Of a stretch of DNA of 64,000 nucleotides, positions 31,063 to 43,143 are shown piece after piece; position 1 is the first letter of the stretch; each line of letters starts with the position of its first letter. The position numbers and the translations under genes were made by a program. The DNA comes from Dechloromonas sp. (GTDB taxonomy: Bacteria; Pseudomonadota; Gammaproteobacteria; Burkholderiales; Rhodocyclaceae), in contig JAQUAX010000008.1 in assembly GCA_028687035.1 (NCBI GenBank), positions 62,001 through 126,000 of the forward strand. Reading direction: 5' to 3'. Below the pieces are notes generated by a model. The model did not search any database, was not told where the DNA came from, and was given only the letters and a program-made list of their open reading frames with translations.

Positions 31063-31089
31063 CAAAAAAATGGAAACTTTTCCATTTTT
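31063..31089 (+). repeat. AT-rich inverted repeat upstream of moaA
   Basis: AAAAATGGAA and TTCCATTTTT are 10-bp complements separated by about 4 nt, within 31063-31089. There are T-runs on both strands, so it could act as a second weak terminator or as an operator in the 92-bp gap between the tRNA terminator and moaA. Confidence 0.5.
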
Positions 31090-31137
31090 GATCCATCCAC
31101 TTGTTGCGCGCATTTTCTGCAAGGATAATCCCCGGCC

Positions 31138-32211
31138 ATGCACAACGAGACCCTGAGCCCCGAATCGACGCCGGACGGCCAGTCCGGGTTCCGGCCGCAG
31201 ATCAGCGCCGACGCGTCGCGACATGCCGAGGGAACGCTGGTCGACAAATACGGGCGGCGCATCACCTACGTCCGACTGTCGATCACTGACCGCTGCGATT
31301 TCCGCTGCACCTACTGCATGGCCGAGGAAATGAGCTTCCTGCCGCGCGACCAGGTGCTCAGCCTCGAGGAATGCCTGCGCGTCGCCCGCGTCTTCGTCAG
31401 CCTCGGCGTCAACAAGCTGCGCATCACCGGCGGCGAACCGCTGGTCCGGCGCGACGCGATGTGGCTGATCGAGCGCCTGGGCGCCCTGCCCGGTCTCGAC
31501 AACCTGGTGCTGACGACCAACGGCTCGCAGCTCGACCGCTACGCGCGGCCGCTGCGCGAGGCCGGCGTGCGCCGCATCAACATCAGCCTGGACACGCTGA
31601 AGGCCGATCGTTTCAAGGCGATCACCCGGATCGGCGATCTCGGCAAGGTGCTGCGCGGCATCGACGCGGCGCGTGCCGCCGGTTTTTCGCGGACCAAGCT
31701 GAACGCCGTGATGATGCGCGGCATCAACGACGACGAATTCACCGACCTGGTGCAGTTCGCCGTCGACAACGAACTGGACATTTCCTTCATCGAGGAAATG
31801 CCGCTCGGCGAAATCCACGGGCGCAGTACGACCTACATCTCGTCGGAAGAAACCCGCGAACAGCTGGCCGGGCGCTTCGAACTGCTACCATCGACCGAGT
31901 CGTCCGGCGGACCGGCCCGCTACTGGCGCATTCCCGGCTCGGCCTCGCGGATCGGCTTCATCTCGCCGCACAGCCACAATTTCTGCGACAGCTGCAACCG
32001 CGTCCGGATCACCGCGCGCGGCGAACTTTATCCCTGCCTCGGCCAGAACGACGCGGTCAACCTGATGCAGGTACTGCGTTCCGGTGCCGACGATGCGGCG
32101 CTGCGCCAGGCGGTCGTCGACAGCATGGGCATCAAGCCGTGGGGACACGACTTCACGCAGCAGATGGACGCGCCGCAGGTCGTCCGCTTCATGTCGATGA
32201 CCGGCGGCTGA
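31138..32211 (+). CDS. moaA: GTP 3',8-cyclase MoaA
   Basis: A 357-residue radical SAM enzyme that starts molybdenum-cofactor synthesis by cyclising GTP. The SAM cluster CDFRCTYC is at about residues 55-62, followed by RITGGEPLVRRD. The second [4Fe-4S] site is in FCDSCNRVRI with a later Cys in LYPCLG. It ends in the conserved Gly-Gly tail (MTGG). It carries about 30 extra N-terminal residues compared with E. coli MoaA; the ATG at 31138 has an AAGGAT SD. No moaC, moaE or moeA is in the window. Confidence 0.95.
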   Translation: MHNETLSPESTPDGQSGFRPQISADASRHAEGTLVDKYGRRITYVRLSITDRCDFRCTYCMAEEMSFLPRDQVLSLEECLRVARVFVSLGVNKLRITGGEPLVRRDAMWLIERLGALPGLDNLVLTTNGSQLDRYARPLREAGVRRINISLDTLKADRFKAITRIGDLGKVLRGIDAARAAGFSRTKLNAVMMRGINDDEFTDLVQFAVDNELDISFIEEMPLGEIHGRSTTYISSEETREQLAGRFELLPSTESSGGPARYWRIPGSASRIGFISPHSHNFCDSCNRVRITARGELYPCLGQNDAVNLMQVLRSGADDAALRQAVVDSMGIKPWGHDFTQQMDAPQVVRFMSMTGG

Positions 32212-32244
32212 TTTCGCCGCCCGTTTCGCGGTACACCGCGAAAA

Positions 32245-32400
32245 TCAGGGATAAACCCTGCAGAGCCCCGGCATGTAGACCGGGTCGGTGACCAGCCCGA
32301 GCAGCGTGAAGAACAGCGACAGGCCAATGAAAAAGGCGACCCAGCGGGTCGCCTTTTCATGGCGCTTCATCCAGACCCGGCAGGGCTGGCCGAAGCTCAT
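32245..32400 (-). CDS. Small hydrophobic membrane protein (51 aa), hypothetical
   Basis: A short frame read from the minus strand 10 bp downstream of typA starts MSFGQPCRVWMKRHEKATR and ends PGLCRVYP. It has a basic N-terminal stretch and then a single hydrophobic helix (WVAFFIGLSLFFTLLGLV). The composition and basic flank fit a real single-pass membrane peptide. A perfect hairpin (32330-32357) lies inside it and would stop much of the typA transcript before the frame is finished, so expression is doubtful. Family not recognised. Confidence 0.45.
   Translation of the reverse strand: MSFGQPCRVWMKRHEKATRWVAFFIGLSLFFTLLGLVTDPVYMPGLCRVYP
32330..32357 (-). terminator. Bidirectional intrinsic terminator between moaA and typA
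   Basis: A 12-bp perfect stem (32331-32342 with 32346-32357, core GGCGACCC) with a 3-nt loop has T-runs on both strands: five T on the minus strand and four on the plus strand. It is well placed to end both the typA and the moaA transcripts. It lies within the small 51-codon frame. Confidence 0.85.
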
Positions 32401-32410
32401 CGGCCGTTTC

Positions 32411-34252
<1,842 letters not shown>

Positions 34253-34286
34253 GGGTACGGAATTGGCCAGAAAAATCAAAGGCGTG

Positions 34287-34295
34287 ATTCTACCA
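34287..34295 (-). promoter_or_regulatory. Extended -10 promoter for typA
   Basis: Minus-strand TGGTAGAAT, identical to the acpP element. A TTGCGG 15 bp upstream of the -10 hexamer could be a weak -35. The inferred start near 34280 gives a leader of about 28 nt. Confidence 0.5.
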
Positions 34296-34330
34296 CCGCA
34301 TGCTGCGCCGCAACATCCCCACAGGCGTTT

Positions 34331-34726
34331 TCAGCCCTCTTTATTGCGCATGAAATCGGCCGTGTTGAAGAAATTGCTCAGCAAGACCTTGCGCACGTCG
34401 GCATCCAGCCCGATGTCCTCCATCGCCAGCGCCATGCAGGCGACCCACTGATCGCGCTCGCGGGTGCCGATCGCGAAGGGCATGTGGCGGGCGCGCAGCC
34501 GCGGATGGCCGAAATTCTCGACGAACAGGTCAGGACCGCCGAACCAGCCGGACAGGAACATGAACAGCTTGTCGCGCGAGCCCTGCAGGCTCTCCGGATG
34601 CATCGCGCGCAGTTCGGCGAACTGCGGCACGCTGTCCATCAGCTCGTAGAAACGGTCGGCCAACTTGCCGACGGTCGCTTCGCCGCCGATCTTGTCGTAG
34701 GTGGTGGTCGTGGTATTTTCTGCCAT
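34331..34726 (-). CDS. Group II truncated haemoglobin
   Basis: A 131-residue globin of the 2-on-2 fold. The pattern [22 protein letters not shown] around 66-87 holds the proximal-side residues typical of trHbO, with His in [30 protein letters not shown] opens the globin domain, and Trp in DQWVACM is near 100. Such proteins bind O2 or NO and often protect against nitrosative stress. The ATG at 34726 is preferred; the frame continues as a shadow of ygiQ upstream. It follows ygiQ by 26 bp. Confidence 0.9.
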   Translation of the reverse strand: MAENTTTTTYDKIGGEATVGKLADRFYELMDSVPQFAELRAMHPESLQGSRDKLFMFLSGWFGGPDLFVENFGHPRLRARHMPFAIGTRERDQWVACMALAMEDIGLDADVRKVLLSNFFNTADFMRNKEG

Positions 34727-34752
34727 CTCGGTTCTCCCTGGATTTATCGTGT

Positions 34753-36948
<2,196 letters not shown>

Positions 36949-36957
36949 AGGGGCGGT

Positions 36958-36963
36958 ATTCTA
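36958..36963 (-). promoter_or_regulatory. Possible -10 element of ygiQ (short leader)
   Basis: Minus-strand TAGAAT lies 9 bp from the ygiQ ATG; transcription from it would start 2-3 nt before the start codon. No -35 or TGn is obvious, so this is a weak call. The rest of the 86-bp gap (36949-37034) shows nothing else. Confidence 0.3.
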
Positions 36964-37034
36964 CCCGAGGCCGGACCCCGGGATGGGCAGGAAGGCCCGA
37001 TGGACCGCAATCCGCGCGAAGAGTTCAGCCGGCT

Positions 37035-39521
37035 TCAGGCGCCGGCGCGCAGCGCGGCCAGCGGCGACACGTCGAGCAGGCGGCGCACGGCGAACCAGCC
37101 GACGCCGACGGTCAACACCGCGGCCAGCCCGGCGCTGCCGGCCAGCACCAGCGGATCGAGCGCCAGATCGAGGTCGAACACCCGGCGCGCCAGCACCTGC
37201 CCGAGCAGGCCGGCGCCGAGCGCGGCGAGCAGTCCGGCCAGCCCGCCGGTCAGCGCCAGTTCGACGAGCAGCGCCTGGCGCAGCTGGGCACGGCGGGCGC
37301 CGAGGGCGCGCAGCACGGCCAGCTCGTAGCGCCGTTCGTCGGCACTGGCGAGCAGCGCGGCGAACAGCACCAGGCCGCCGGCGACCAGCGTGAACAGGAA
37401 GATGAACCGGATGCCGGCCGCCGCCTGGCCGAGGATGGTCTGGAACTGGCCGAGCACGGCGCCGATGTCGATCACCGTCAGGTTCGGGAAGGCGGCGACC
37501 AGCGCCGTCGCCGCGGACTCGCGCCCGGCCGGCAGGTGGAAGCTGGTGATGTAGCTGGCCGGCTGGTCGTCGATGACGCCGGGCGGCGCCAGCACGAAGA
37601 AATTGACGCGCATCGAATCCCATTCCAGCTGGCGCAGGCTGCTGACCTTCAGCCGGAACTCGCGGCCGGCGATCGCGAAGCGCAGCTCGTCGCCGAGCGC
37701 GATGCCGAGCGTCTTCGCCAGCCCGGCCTCGACCGAGGCCAGCCCCTGCCCCGCGTCGCCCGGCGCGAACCAGCGCCCGGCCGTGACCCGGTTGCCGTCC
37801 GGCAGATCGGCGCGCCAGGACAGGTTGAACTCGCGCTCGACCAGGCGCTGCGCCCGCTCGTCGTCCGGGAAACTGGCCGCATCGACCGGCCGCTCGCCGA
37901 TCGCGCTCAGCCGGGCGCGCACCATCGGCGCCAGTTCGGCGGCGATGCCGGCCGCCGCCAGGTGGGCGGCCACCGCGGCACGCTGCTCGGGCTGGATGTT
38001 GATCACGAAACGGTTCGGCGCATCGGCCGGCGCCGCGTGCTCCCAGGCTTCCTGCAACTGGCCGCGCGTCACCGTCAGCAGCAGCACGGCCATCAGGCCG
38101 AGCGCCAGCGCGACGATCTGCGTCGCGCTGGCCGTGGCATGGCGACCGAAAGCGGCCAGGCCCTGGCGCCAGCCGAAGCCGGCGCCGCCGCGCAGGCGGG
38201 CGAACAGCGCGACGGCCGAGCGGGCGACCAGCCAGAAGACGGCGAGCGCCCCGGCGAAACCGGCCACCGCCAGGCCGCCGAGGCGCGGATCGCCGGCGAC
38301 GAACAGGATCAGCCCGGCGAGCAGCGCGCAGCCGAGCGCGTAACCGCCGAGCAGCAGCGGCCGCGGCGCGCCGAGTTCGCGGCGCAGCACGCGCAGCGTC
38401 GGCACCCGCGCCAGCTGCAGCAGCGGCGGGAAAGCGAAGCCGAACAGCAGCACGCCGGCCGCCGCCGCGCCGTGGATCAATGCGGTCGGACCGGGCAGCG
38501 GCAGGTCGAGCGCGAACACCTCGGCCAGCCAGCGGACCAGCACGAAATGCGCGGCGTAGCCGAGCACGCAGCCGGCGGCGGCGCCGAGCAGCGCGAGACC
38601 GGCGAACAGCTGCGCGTGCAGCCGCAGCAGCCGGCCCTGGGTCAGGCCGAGGCAGCGCATCACCGCGCAGGCGTCGAGATGGCGCTGGTGGTAACGGCGC
38701 GCCGCCAGCGCCACGGCGACCGCGGACAGCACGACGGTGAGCAGCGTCGCCAGGCCGAGGAAACGCTGGGCCCGGTCGAGCGCGCTGCGGATTTCCGGCC
38801 GTGCGTTTTGCGCGTCTTCCAGCCGTTCACCGCGACCGAGGCGGGCCGTCAGCCAGTCGCGGTAGCCGGCGACCGCCCTCGCCTCGCCGGCGACCAGCAG
38901 CCGGTAGCCGACGCGCGAACCGAACTGGACGAGGCCGCTGGCCGGCAGGTCGGCGGCGTTGAGCATCAGGCGCGGCGCCAGGCTGAAGAAATTGACGCCG
39001 CGGTCCGGTTCCTGGGTCAGGATTGCGGCGACCGGCAGGCGCAGGCGGCCGACGCCGACCGTCTGCCCGGGCGCGACGCCGAGCGCCGCGGCCAGCCGCT
39101 CGTCGAGCCAGACGCTGCCGGCTGCCGGCCCGGCGGCCACCGCTTCGCCGCGCTCGTTGGGACGCAGCGCCCGGCCGAGCCGGCCGCGCAGCGGGTAGGC
39201 GCCATCGACCGCCTTGATCTCGGCCAGCTGCGCTGCGCCGTCGCCGAGCACCATGCTCGGGAAGGTCTGCGTCTCGGCGACGCGCAGGCCGCGCCGGACG
39301 GCTTCGGCGCGCTGCCCGGCGGACGGCGGATGATCGGCGATCCAGACCAGGTCGCCGCCCATCATTTCCTGCGCCTGACCGGTCAGCCCCTGGCGGATGC
39401 GGTCGGCGAAAAAGCCGACCGCGGTCACCGCGGCGACGGCGACGGCCAGCGCCGCGAAGAGCAGGCGCAGTTCGCCGGAACGCAGTTCGCGACGCAGCAG
39501 GCGCCAGGCCAGTCCGTTCAT
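37035..39521 (-). CDS. FtsX-like ABC transporter permease (YbbP type)
   Basis: An 828-residue integral membrane protein: an N-terminal helix (MNGLAWRLLRRELRSGELRLLFAALAVAV opens it), a large periplasmic domain, then FtsX-fold helices in the middle and at the C-terminus. The YbbP/LolC-related family moves hydrophobic cargo or drives envelope processes together with an ATPase (YbbA). No ATP-binding partner is encoded beside it. Its start overlaps the radA stop by 4 bp, so it is the last gene of lysR-alr-radA-permease. Cargo unknown. Confidence 0.86.
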   Translation of the reverse strand: MNGLAWRLLRRELRSGELRLLFAALAVAVAAVTAVGFFADRIRQGLTGQAQEMMGGDLVWIADHPPSAGQRAEAVRRGLRVAETQTFPSMVLGDGAAQLAEIKAVDGAYPLRGRLGRALRPNERGEAVAAGPAAGSVWLDERLAAALGVAPGQTVGVGRLRLPVAAILTQEPDRGVNFFSLAPRLMLNAADLPASGLVQFGSRVGYRLLVAGEARAVAGYRDWLTARLGRGERLEDAQNARPEIRSALDRAQRFLGLATLLTVVLSAVAVALAARRYHQRHLDACAVMRCLGLTQGRLLRLHAQLFAGLALLGAAAGCVLGYAAHFVLVRWLAEVFALDLPLPGPTALIHGAAAAGVLLFGFAFPPLLQLARVPTLRVLRRELGAPRPLLLGGYALGCALLAGLILFVAGDPRLGGLAVAGFAGALAVFWLVARSAVALFARLRGGAGFGWRQGLAAFGRHATASATQIVALALGLMAVLLLTVTRGQLQEAWEHAAPADAPNRFVINIQPEQRAAVAAHLAAAGIAAELAPMVRARLSAIGERPVDAASFPDDERAQRLVEREFNLSWRADLPDGNRVTAGRWFAPGDAGQGLASVEAGLAKTLGIALGDELRFAIAGREFRLKVSSLRQLEWDSMRVNFFVLAPPGVIDDQPASYITSFHLPAGRESAATALVAAFPNLTVIDIGAVLGQFQTILGQAAAGIRFIFLFTLVAGGLVLFAALLASADERRYELAVLRALGARRAQLRQALLVELALTGGLAGLLAALGAGLLGQVLARRVFDLDLALDPLVLAGSAGLAAVLTVGVGWFAVRRLLDVSPLAALRAGA

Positions 39522-40882
39522 TGCAGCTCGCGGATGCGGTCGACGGCTTCCTCGACGCGGCGCACGGCGATCACCTCCATGCCGGGAATGGCCTGCTTCG
39601 GCAGGTTGGCCTCCGGGATCAGCGCCCGCGTGAAGCCGAGCTTGGCGGCTTCCTTCAGGCGTTCCTGACCGCGCGGCGCCGGGCGGACCTCACCGGCCAG
39701 TCCGACTTCACCAAATACAACAAGTTTCGCCGGCAAGGGTTTGTTTTTAAGCGAGGAAGTAATCGATAACAGCACCGCCAGGTCGGCTGCCGGTTCGCCG
39801 ATCTTGACGCCGCCGACCGCGTTCACGAAGACGTCCTGGTCGAAGCAGACGATGCCGGCGTGACGGTGCAGCACGGCGAGCAGCATCGCCAGGCGCTGCG
39901 CATCCAGCCCGACGGTCAGCCGGCGCGGGTTGCCGTGCGCGGTGTCGACCAGCGCCTGGATCTCGACCAGCAGCGGCCGCGTGCCTTCCTGCGTGACCAG
40001 CACGCAGGAGCCGGCGACGTCCTGGCCGTGCTGCGACAAAAACAGCGCCGACGGGTTGTTGACCCCCTTCAGCCCCTTGTCGGTCATCGCGAAGACGCCC
40101 AGCTCGTTGACCGCGCCGAAGCGGTTCTTGAACGCGCGGACCAGCCGGAAGCTCGAGTGCGTGTCGCCCTCGAAATAGAGCACGGTATCGACGATGTGCT
40201 CGAGCACGCGCGGCCCGGCCAGCGCGCCTTCCTTGGTCACGTGGCCGACCAGCACCACCGTGATGCCGGACTGCTTGGCCAGCCGGGTCAGCTGCGCCGC
40301 GCATTCGCGGACCTGGGCGACCGACCCCGGCGCGCTCGACAGCTGGTCCGACCACAGCGTCTGGATCGAGTCGATGACCGCGACCTGCGGCTGCTCGGCC
40401 TGCAGCGTCGCCAGGATGCGCTCCAGGTTGATCTCGGCCATCAACGGCAGCCGGCGGGTGTCGAGCGACAGCCGGCGGGCGCGCAGCGCGACCTGCTCGC
40501 CGGATTCCTCGCCGCTGACGTAGAGCACCTTGGCGCTGGCCGACAGTTGCGCCAGCGCCTGCAGCAGCAGCGTGCTCTTGCCGATGCCCGGGTCGCCGCC
40601 GATCAGCACGACGCCGCCCGGCACCAGGCCGCCGCCGAGCGCGCGGTCGAATTCGCCGATGCCGGTCGGGATGCGCTCGGTCTCGCGCGCCTCGATGTCG
40701 GCCAGGGTCTGCAGCTTCGCGGCCGGCGCCAGCGACTCGAAGCGGTTGTTCGCCGCCGGCTTCGCGTCGACGACGGTTTCGACCAGCGTGTTCCACTGCG
40801 CGCAGCCCGGGCACTGGCCCTGCCACTTCGGACTGGTCGCGCCGCACTCGGTGCAGCTGTATTGCGTCCTGGTTTTGGCCAT
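39518..40882 (-). CDS. radA: DNA repair protein RadA
   Basis: A 454-residue RecA-like ATPase that promotes branch migration in recombination. The N-terminal zinc finger (CTECGATSPKWQGQCPGCAQWNT, Cys-x2-Cys...Cys-x2-Cys) is followed by Walker A GGDPGIGKST near 97-106, the RadA motif FKNRFGAVNE, and a C-terminal Lon-like domain (SITSSLKNKPLP, GEVGLAGEVR). Its start abuts the alr stop, and it overlaps the permease by 4 bp. Confidence 0.96.
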   Translation of the reverse strand: MAKTRTQYSCTECGATSPKWQGQCPGCAQWNTLVETVVDAKPAANNRFESLAPAAKLQTLADIEARETERIPTGIGEFDRALGGGLVPGGVVLIGGDPGIGKSTLLLQALAQLSASAKVLYVSGEESGEQVALRARRLSLDTRRLPLMAEINLERILATLQAEQPQVAVIDSIQTLWSDQLSSAPGSVAQVRECAAQLTRLAKQSGITVVLVGHVTKEGALAGPRVLEHIVDTVLYFEGDTHSSFRLVRAFKNRFGAVNELGVFAMTDKGLKGVNNPSALFLSQHGQDVAGSCVLVTQEGTRPLLVEIQALVDTAHGNPRRLTVGLDAQRLAMLLAVLHRHAGIVCFDQDVFVNAVGGVKIGEPAADLAVLLSITSSLKNKPLPAKLVVFGEVGLAGEVRPAPRGQERLKEAAKLGFTRALIPEANLPKQAIPGMEVIAVRRVEEAVDRIRELQ

Positions 40883-41980
40883 TCAGTCGTGGTCCACCGT
40901 GACCGGCACGCGCGGCGCGACGGCGCAGAACAGCTCGTAGGCGATCGTGCCGGCGGCGGCGGCGACCTCGTCGGCCGGCACCTCGCCGCCGATGCCGTGG
41001 CCCCACAGCGTTACCGGCGCGCCGATGTGGGCGTCCGGAATGCCGGTCAGGTCGCAGGCCAGCATGTCCATCGACACGCGCCCGAGCAGTCGGGTGCGCT
41101 CGCCCATCACCGCGATCGGCGTGCCGTTCGGCGCATGCCGCGGGTAGCCGTCGGCGTAGCCGCAGGCGACGACGCCGATGCGCATCGGACGGTCGGCCGT
41201 GAACGTGCCGCCGTAGCCGACGCGATCGCCCGGTTGCAGGTCCTGTACCGCGATGATCGCGCTCTCCAGCGTCATCGCCGGACGCAGGCCGAGTTCGGCG
41301 GCGCTCGTTTCGGCGAACGGGCTGGCGCCGTACAGCATGATGCCGGGCCGCACCCAGTCGCCGTGCGCGTCGGGATGGCGCAGGATGGCCGCGGAGTTGC
41401 CGAGGCAGACCGGCCCGGTCCAGTCGCCGGCCAGCGCCCGGAAGCGCTCCATCTGCCAGGCGACGCCGCGCTCGCCGTCGGCCTCGGCGAAATGGGTCAT
41501 TAGCGTCAGGCGCGCCCGCGGCAGTTCGTCGGCCAGACGCTGACGGGCCCGCGCCAGCGTCGCCACGGTGAAGCCGAGGCGGTTCATGCCGGTATTCAGT
41601 TTCAGGCAGATGTCGGGCGCCGTGTCCGGCGGCAGGTTGCCGAGCAGCAGGTCGAGCTGCTCCGGACAGTGGATCACCGTGGACAGCCCGTATTCGCCGA
41701 CGGCGCGCGCGTCGCGGGCGCTGAAGATGCCTTCGAGCAGCAGGATGGGCTGGTCGATGCCGGCCTCGCGCAGGGCGACGGCATTTTCGCATTCGAGCAG
41801 CGCGAAGCCGTCGGCCTCGCCGCGCAGCGCCTGCACGGCGCGCCACTGGCCGTGCCCGTAGGCGTCGGCCTTGACCACCGCGAAGGCGCGGGATTTCGGT
41901 GCATGGCGGCGGACCGCCCGGTAGTTGTCGAGGATCGCGTCCGGGGCGATGCGGACCCGGATCGGACGGGAAATCTTCAT
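40883..41980 (-). CDS. alr: Alanine racemase
   Basis: A 365-residue PLP enzyme that makes D-alanine for peptidoglycan. The PLP Lys is in AVVKADAYGHG (about 34-44). The second catalytic residue, Tyr, lies in GYGGTF in the C-terminal barrel, where RVSMDMLACDLT is also visible. Length is normal. The start overlaps the lysR stop by 4 bp, and the stop abuts radA. The regulator gene ahead of it may influence alr, but that is only positional. Confidence 0.95.
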   Translation of the reverse strand: MKISRPIRVRIAPDAILDNYRAVRRHAPKSRAFAVVKADAYGHGQWRAVQALRGEADGFALLECENAVALREAGIDQPILLLEGIFSARDARAVGEYGLSTVIHCPEQLDLLLGNLPPDTAPDICLKLNTGMNRLGFTVATLARARQRLADELPRARLTLMTHFAEADGERGVAWQMERFRALAGDWTGPVCLGNSAAILRHPDAHGDWVRPGIMLYGASPFAETSAAELGLRPAMTLESAIIAVQDLQPGDRVGYGGTFTADRPMRIGVVACGYADGYPRHAPNGTPIAVMGERTRLLGRVSMDMLACDLTGIPDAHIGAPVTLWGHGIGGEVPADEVAAAAGTIAYELFCAVAPRVPVTVDHD

Positions 41981-42879
41981 GGAGACAGTTCTTTCAGCTT
42001 GCTGCGGGCGAAGTCGATGAAGGTGCCGATCAGCCGCGACTGGAAACGGTCGCGCGGATGCACCAGGTAAAGACTGCGCTTCAGGGGCGGGTTCAGCGGA
42101 ATGGCGACCAGCTCGCCGAGCTGGGTTTCCTTCTCGATGACGGCGCGCGACACGATCGCGAAGCCGAGCCCGGTGGAAACGACGCCCTTCAGCGCCTCGG
42201 GGCTGCCCAGTTCCATCTGCGTCTTCAGCTGGTCGGGCGGCACCTGGTGGGCGCGGAAATAGGTGTCGGTGATTTCGCGCGTTCCCGAGCCGGGTTCGCG
42301 CGAGATGAATTCGTAATCGGCCAGCACCTCCGGCGTCGCCGAGGCCATGCCGGCCAGCGGGTAATCCGGCGCGCAGACGGCGAGCAGCTCGTCCTCGCAG
42401 CAGATCTGGCTGGTCAGCCCGGACAGCTTGGCCGGCGCCTCGATCAGGCCGACGTCCAGCGTGTGTTCGGCGCAGCGGCTCTCAATGCTTTCCGAATTGG
42501 CGACGATCAGCCGGGCACGAACCTGCGGGTACAGCGCGTTGAATTCGCCGAGCACGCGCGGCAGCATGAATTCGGCGATCGTCGTGCTGGCGCCGACCAG
42601 CAGCGGGCCGCGCATTTCCCCGGTCATCTCGGACAGCCGGGTTTCCAGTTCGTCGGACAGCGCGAGGATGCGCTCGGCGTAGGACAGCACCAGCTCGCCG
42701 GCCGGGGTCAGCGCGATGCTGCCGTGGCGGCGCTCGAACAGACGGGTGCTGTATTGCTCCTCCAGCTGCTTGATCTGGAAGGTGACGGCCGGTTGCGTCA
42801 TGAACAGCGCGTCGGCCGCCCGGGTAAAGCTCAGGTGCTTGGCTACGGCATGAAAGACCTGCAGGCGCCGGTCAGCCAT
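41977..42879 (-). CDS. LysR-family transcriptional regulator
   Basis: A 300-residue regulator. The N-terminal winged helix-turn-helix has the classic LysR spacing (LQVFHAVAKHLSFTRAADALF, TQPAVTFQIKQLEEQ), then a linker helix and a periplasmic-binding-like effector domain (from about 90). The ATG at 42879 has a good SD (GGGAGAATCATC), so the ATG 36 bp upstream in the same frame is less likely. It heads the lysR-alr-radA-permease run and is divergent from lplT, whose promoter region it could also control. Effector unknown. Confidence 0.93.
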   Translation of the reverse strand: MADRRLQVFHAVAKHLSFTRAADALFMTQPAVTFQIKQLEEQYSTRLFERRHGSIALTPAGELVLSYAERILALSDELETRLSEMTGEMRGPLLVGASTTIAEFMLPRVLGEFNALYPQVRARLIVANSESIESRCAEHTLDVGLIEAPAKLSGLTSQICCEDELLAVCAPDYPLAGMASATPEVLADYEFISREPGSGTREITDTYFRAHQVPPDQLKTQMELGSPEALKGVVSTGLGFAIVSRAVIEKETQLGELVAIPLNPPLKRSLYLVHPRDRFQSRLIGTFIDFARSKLKELSP

Positions 42880-42991
42880 GATGATTCTCCCTCGGGGTGC
42901 GCGGGCGATATTCAATCACATTCCGGCCCCCTTCCGGCGCCCGGCCGGCCATTTTTCGGGAAAAAACGCCGTCGACCGCAAAGCGCGCCGC

Positions 42992-43025
42992 CTGTCATCC
43001 CGCTGTCACCGAAAGCCCTTAGCCT
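42992..43025 (+). promoter_or_regulatory. Pho-box-like promoter upstream of lplT
   Basis: CTGTCAT (42992-42998), a 4-bp spacer and CTGTCAC (43003-43009) form a direct repeat that matches the PhoB box (CTGTCAT-N4-CTGTCAY) at all key positions. TAGCCT (43020-43025) lies exactly 10 bp after the second repeat and keeps the T1, A2 and T6 of a -10. This is the spacing seen at PhoB-activated promoters such as phoA. The spacer is GC-rich, not AT-rich as in E. coli. A PhoB-activated lplT is inferred. TATAAA at 43104-43109 and 43123-43128 could be alternative -10s but lack a -35. Confidence 0.55.
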
Positions 43026-43035
43026 CGGCGGATTC

Positions 43036-43051
43036 ACCGGGCCGGCCCGGT
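43036..43051 (+). repeat. 16-bp perfect palindrome in the lysR-lplT gap
   Basis: ACCGGGCCGGCCCGGT reads the same on both strands. It sits just after the predicted lplT transcription start and could be an operator for the divergent LysR regulator or another dimeric protein. No T-run follows, so it is not a terminator. Confidence 0.55.
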
Positions 43052-43143
43052 CCCTGACACACTCGGACAGCGAGCACAAGCCTTACCGCCCCGCCCCGCG
43101 TGGTATAAACTCCGCCCAAAGTTATAAAAGAGACAAGACCCAC

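Noticed and set aside
30930-31137. Integration site for a mobile element at tRNA-Asn
   Set aside because: No integrase, no repeated tRNA end and no foreign genes are near; the downstream gene is moaA.
43104-43128. Two TATAAA sequences as the main lplT promoter
   Set aside because: Neither has a -35 at the right distance. The Pho-box-like site upstream is the better candidate, though they could contribute basal activity.
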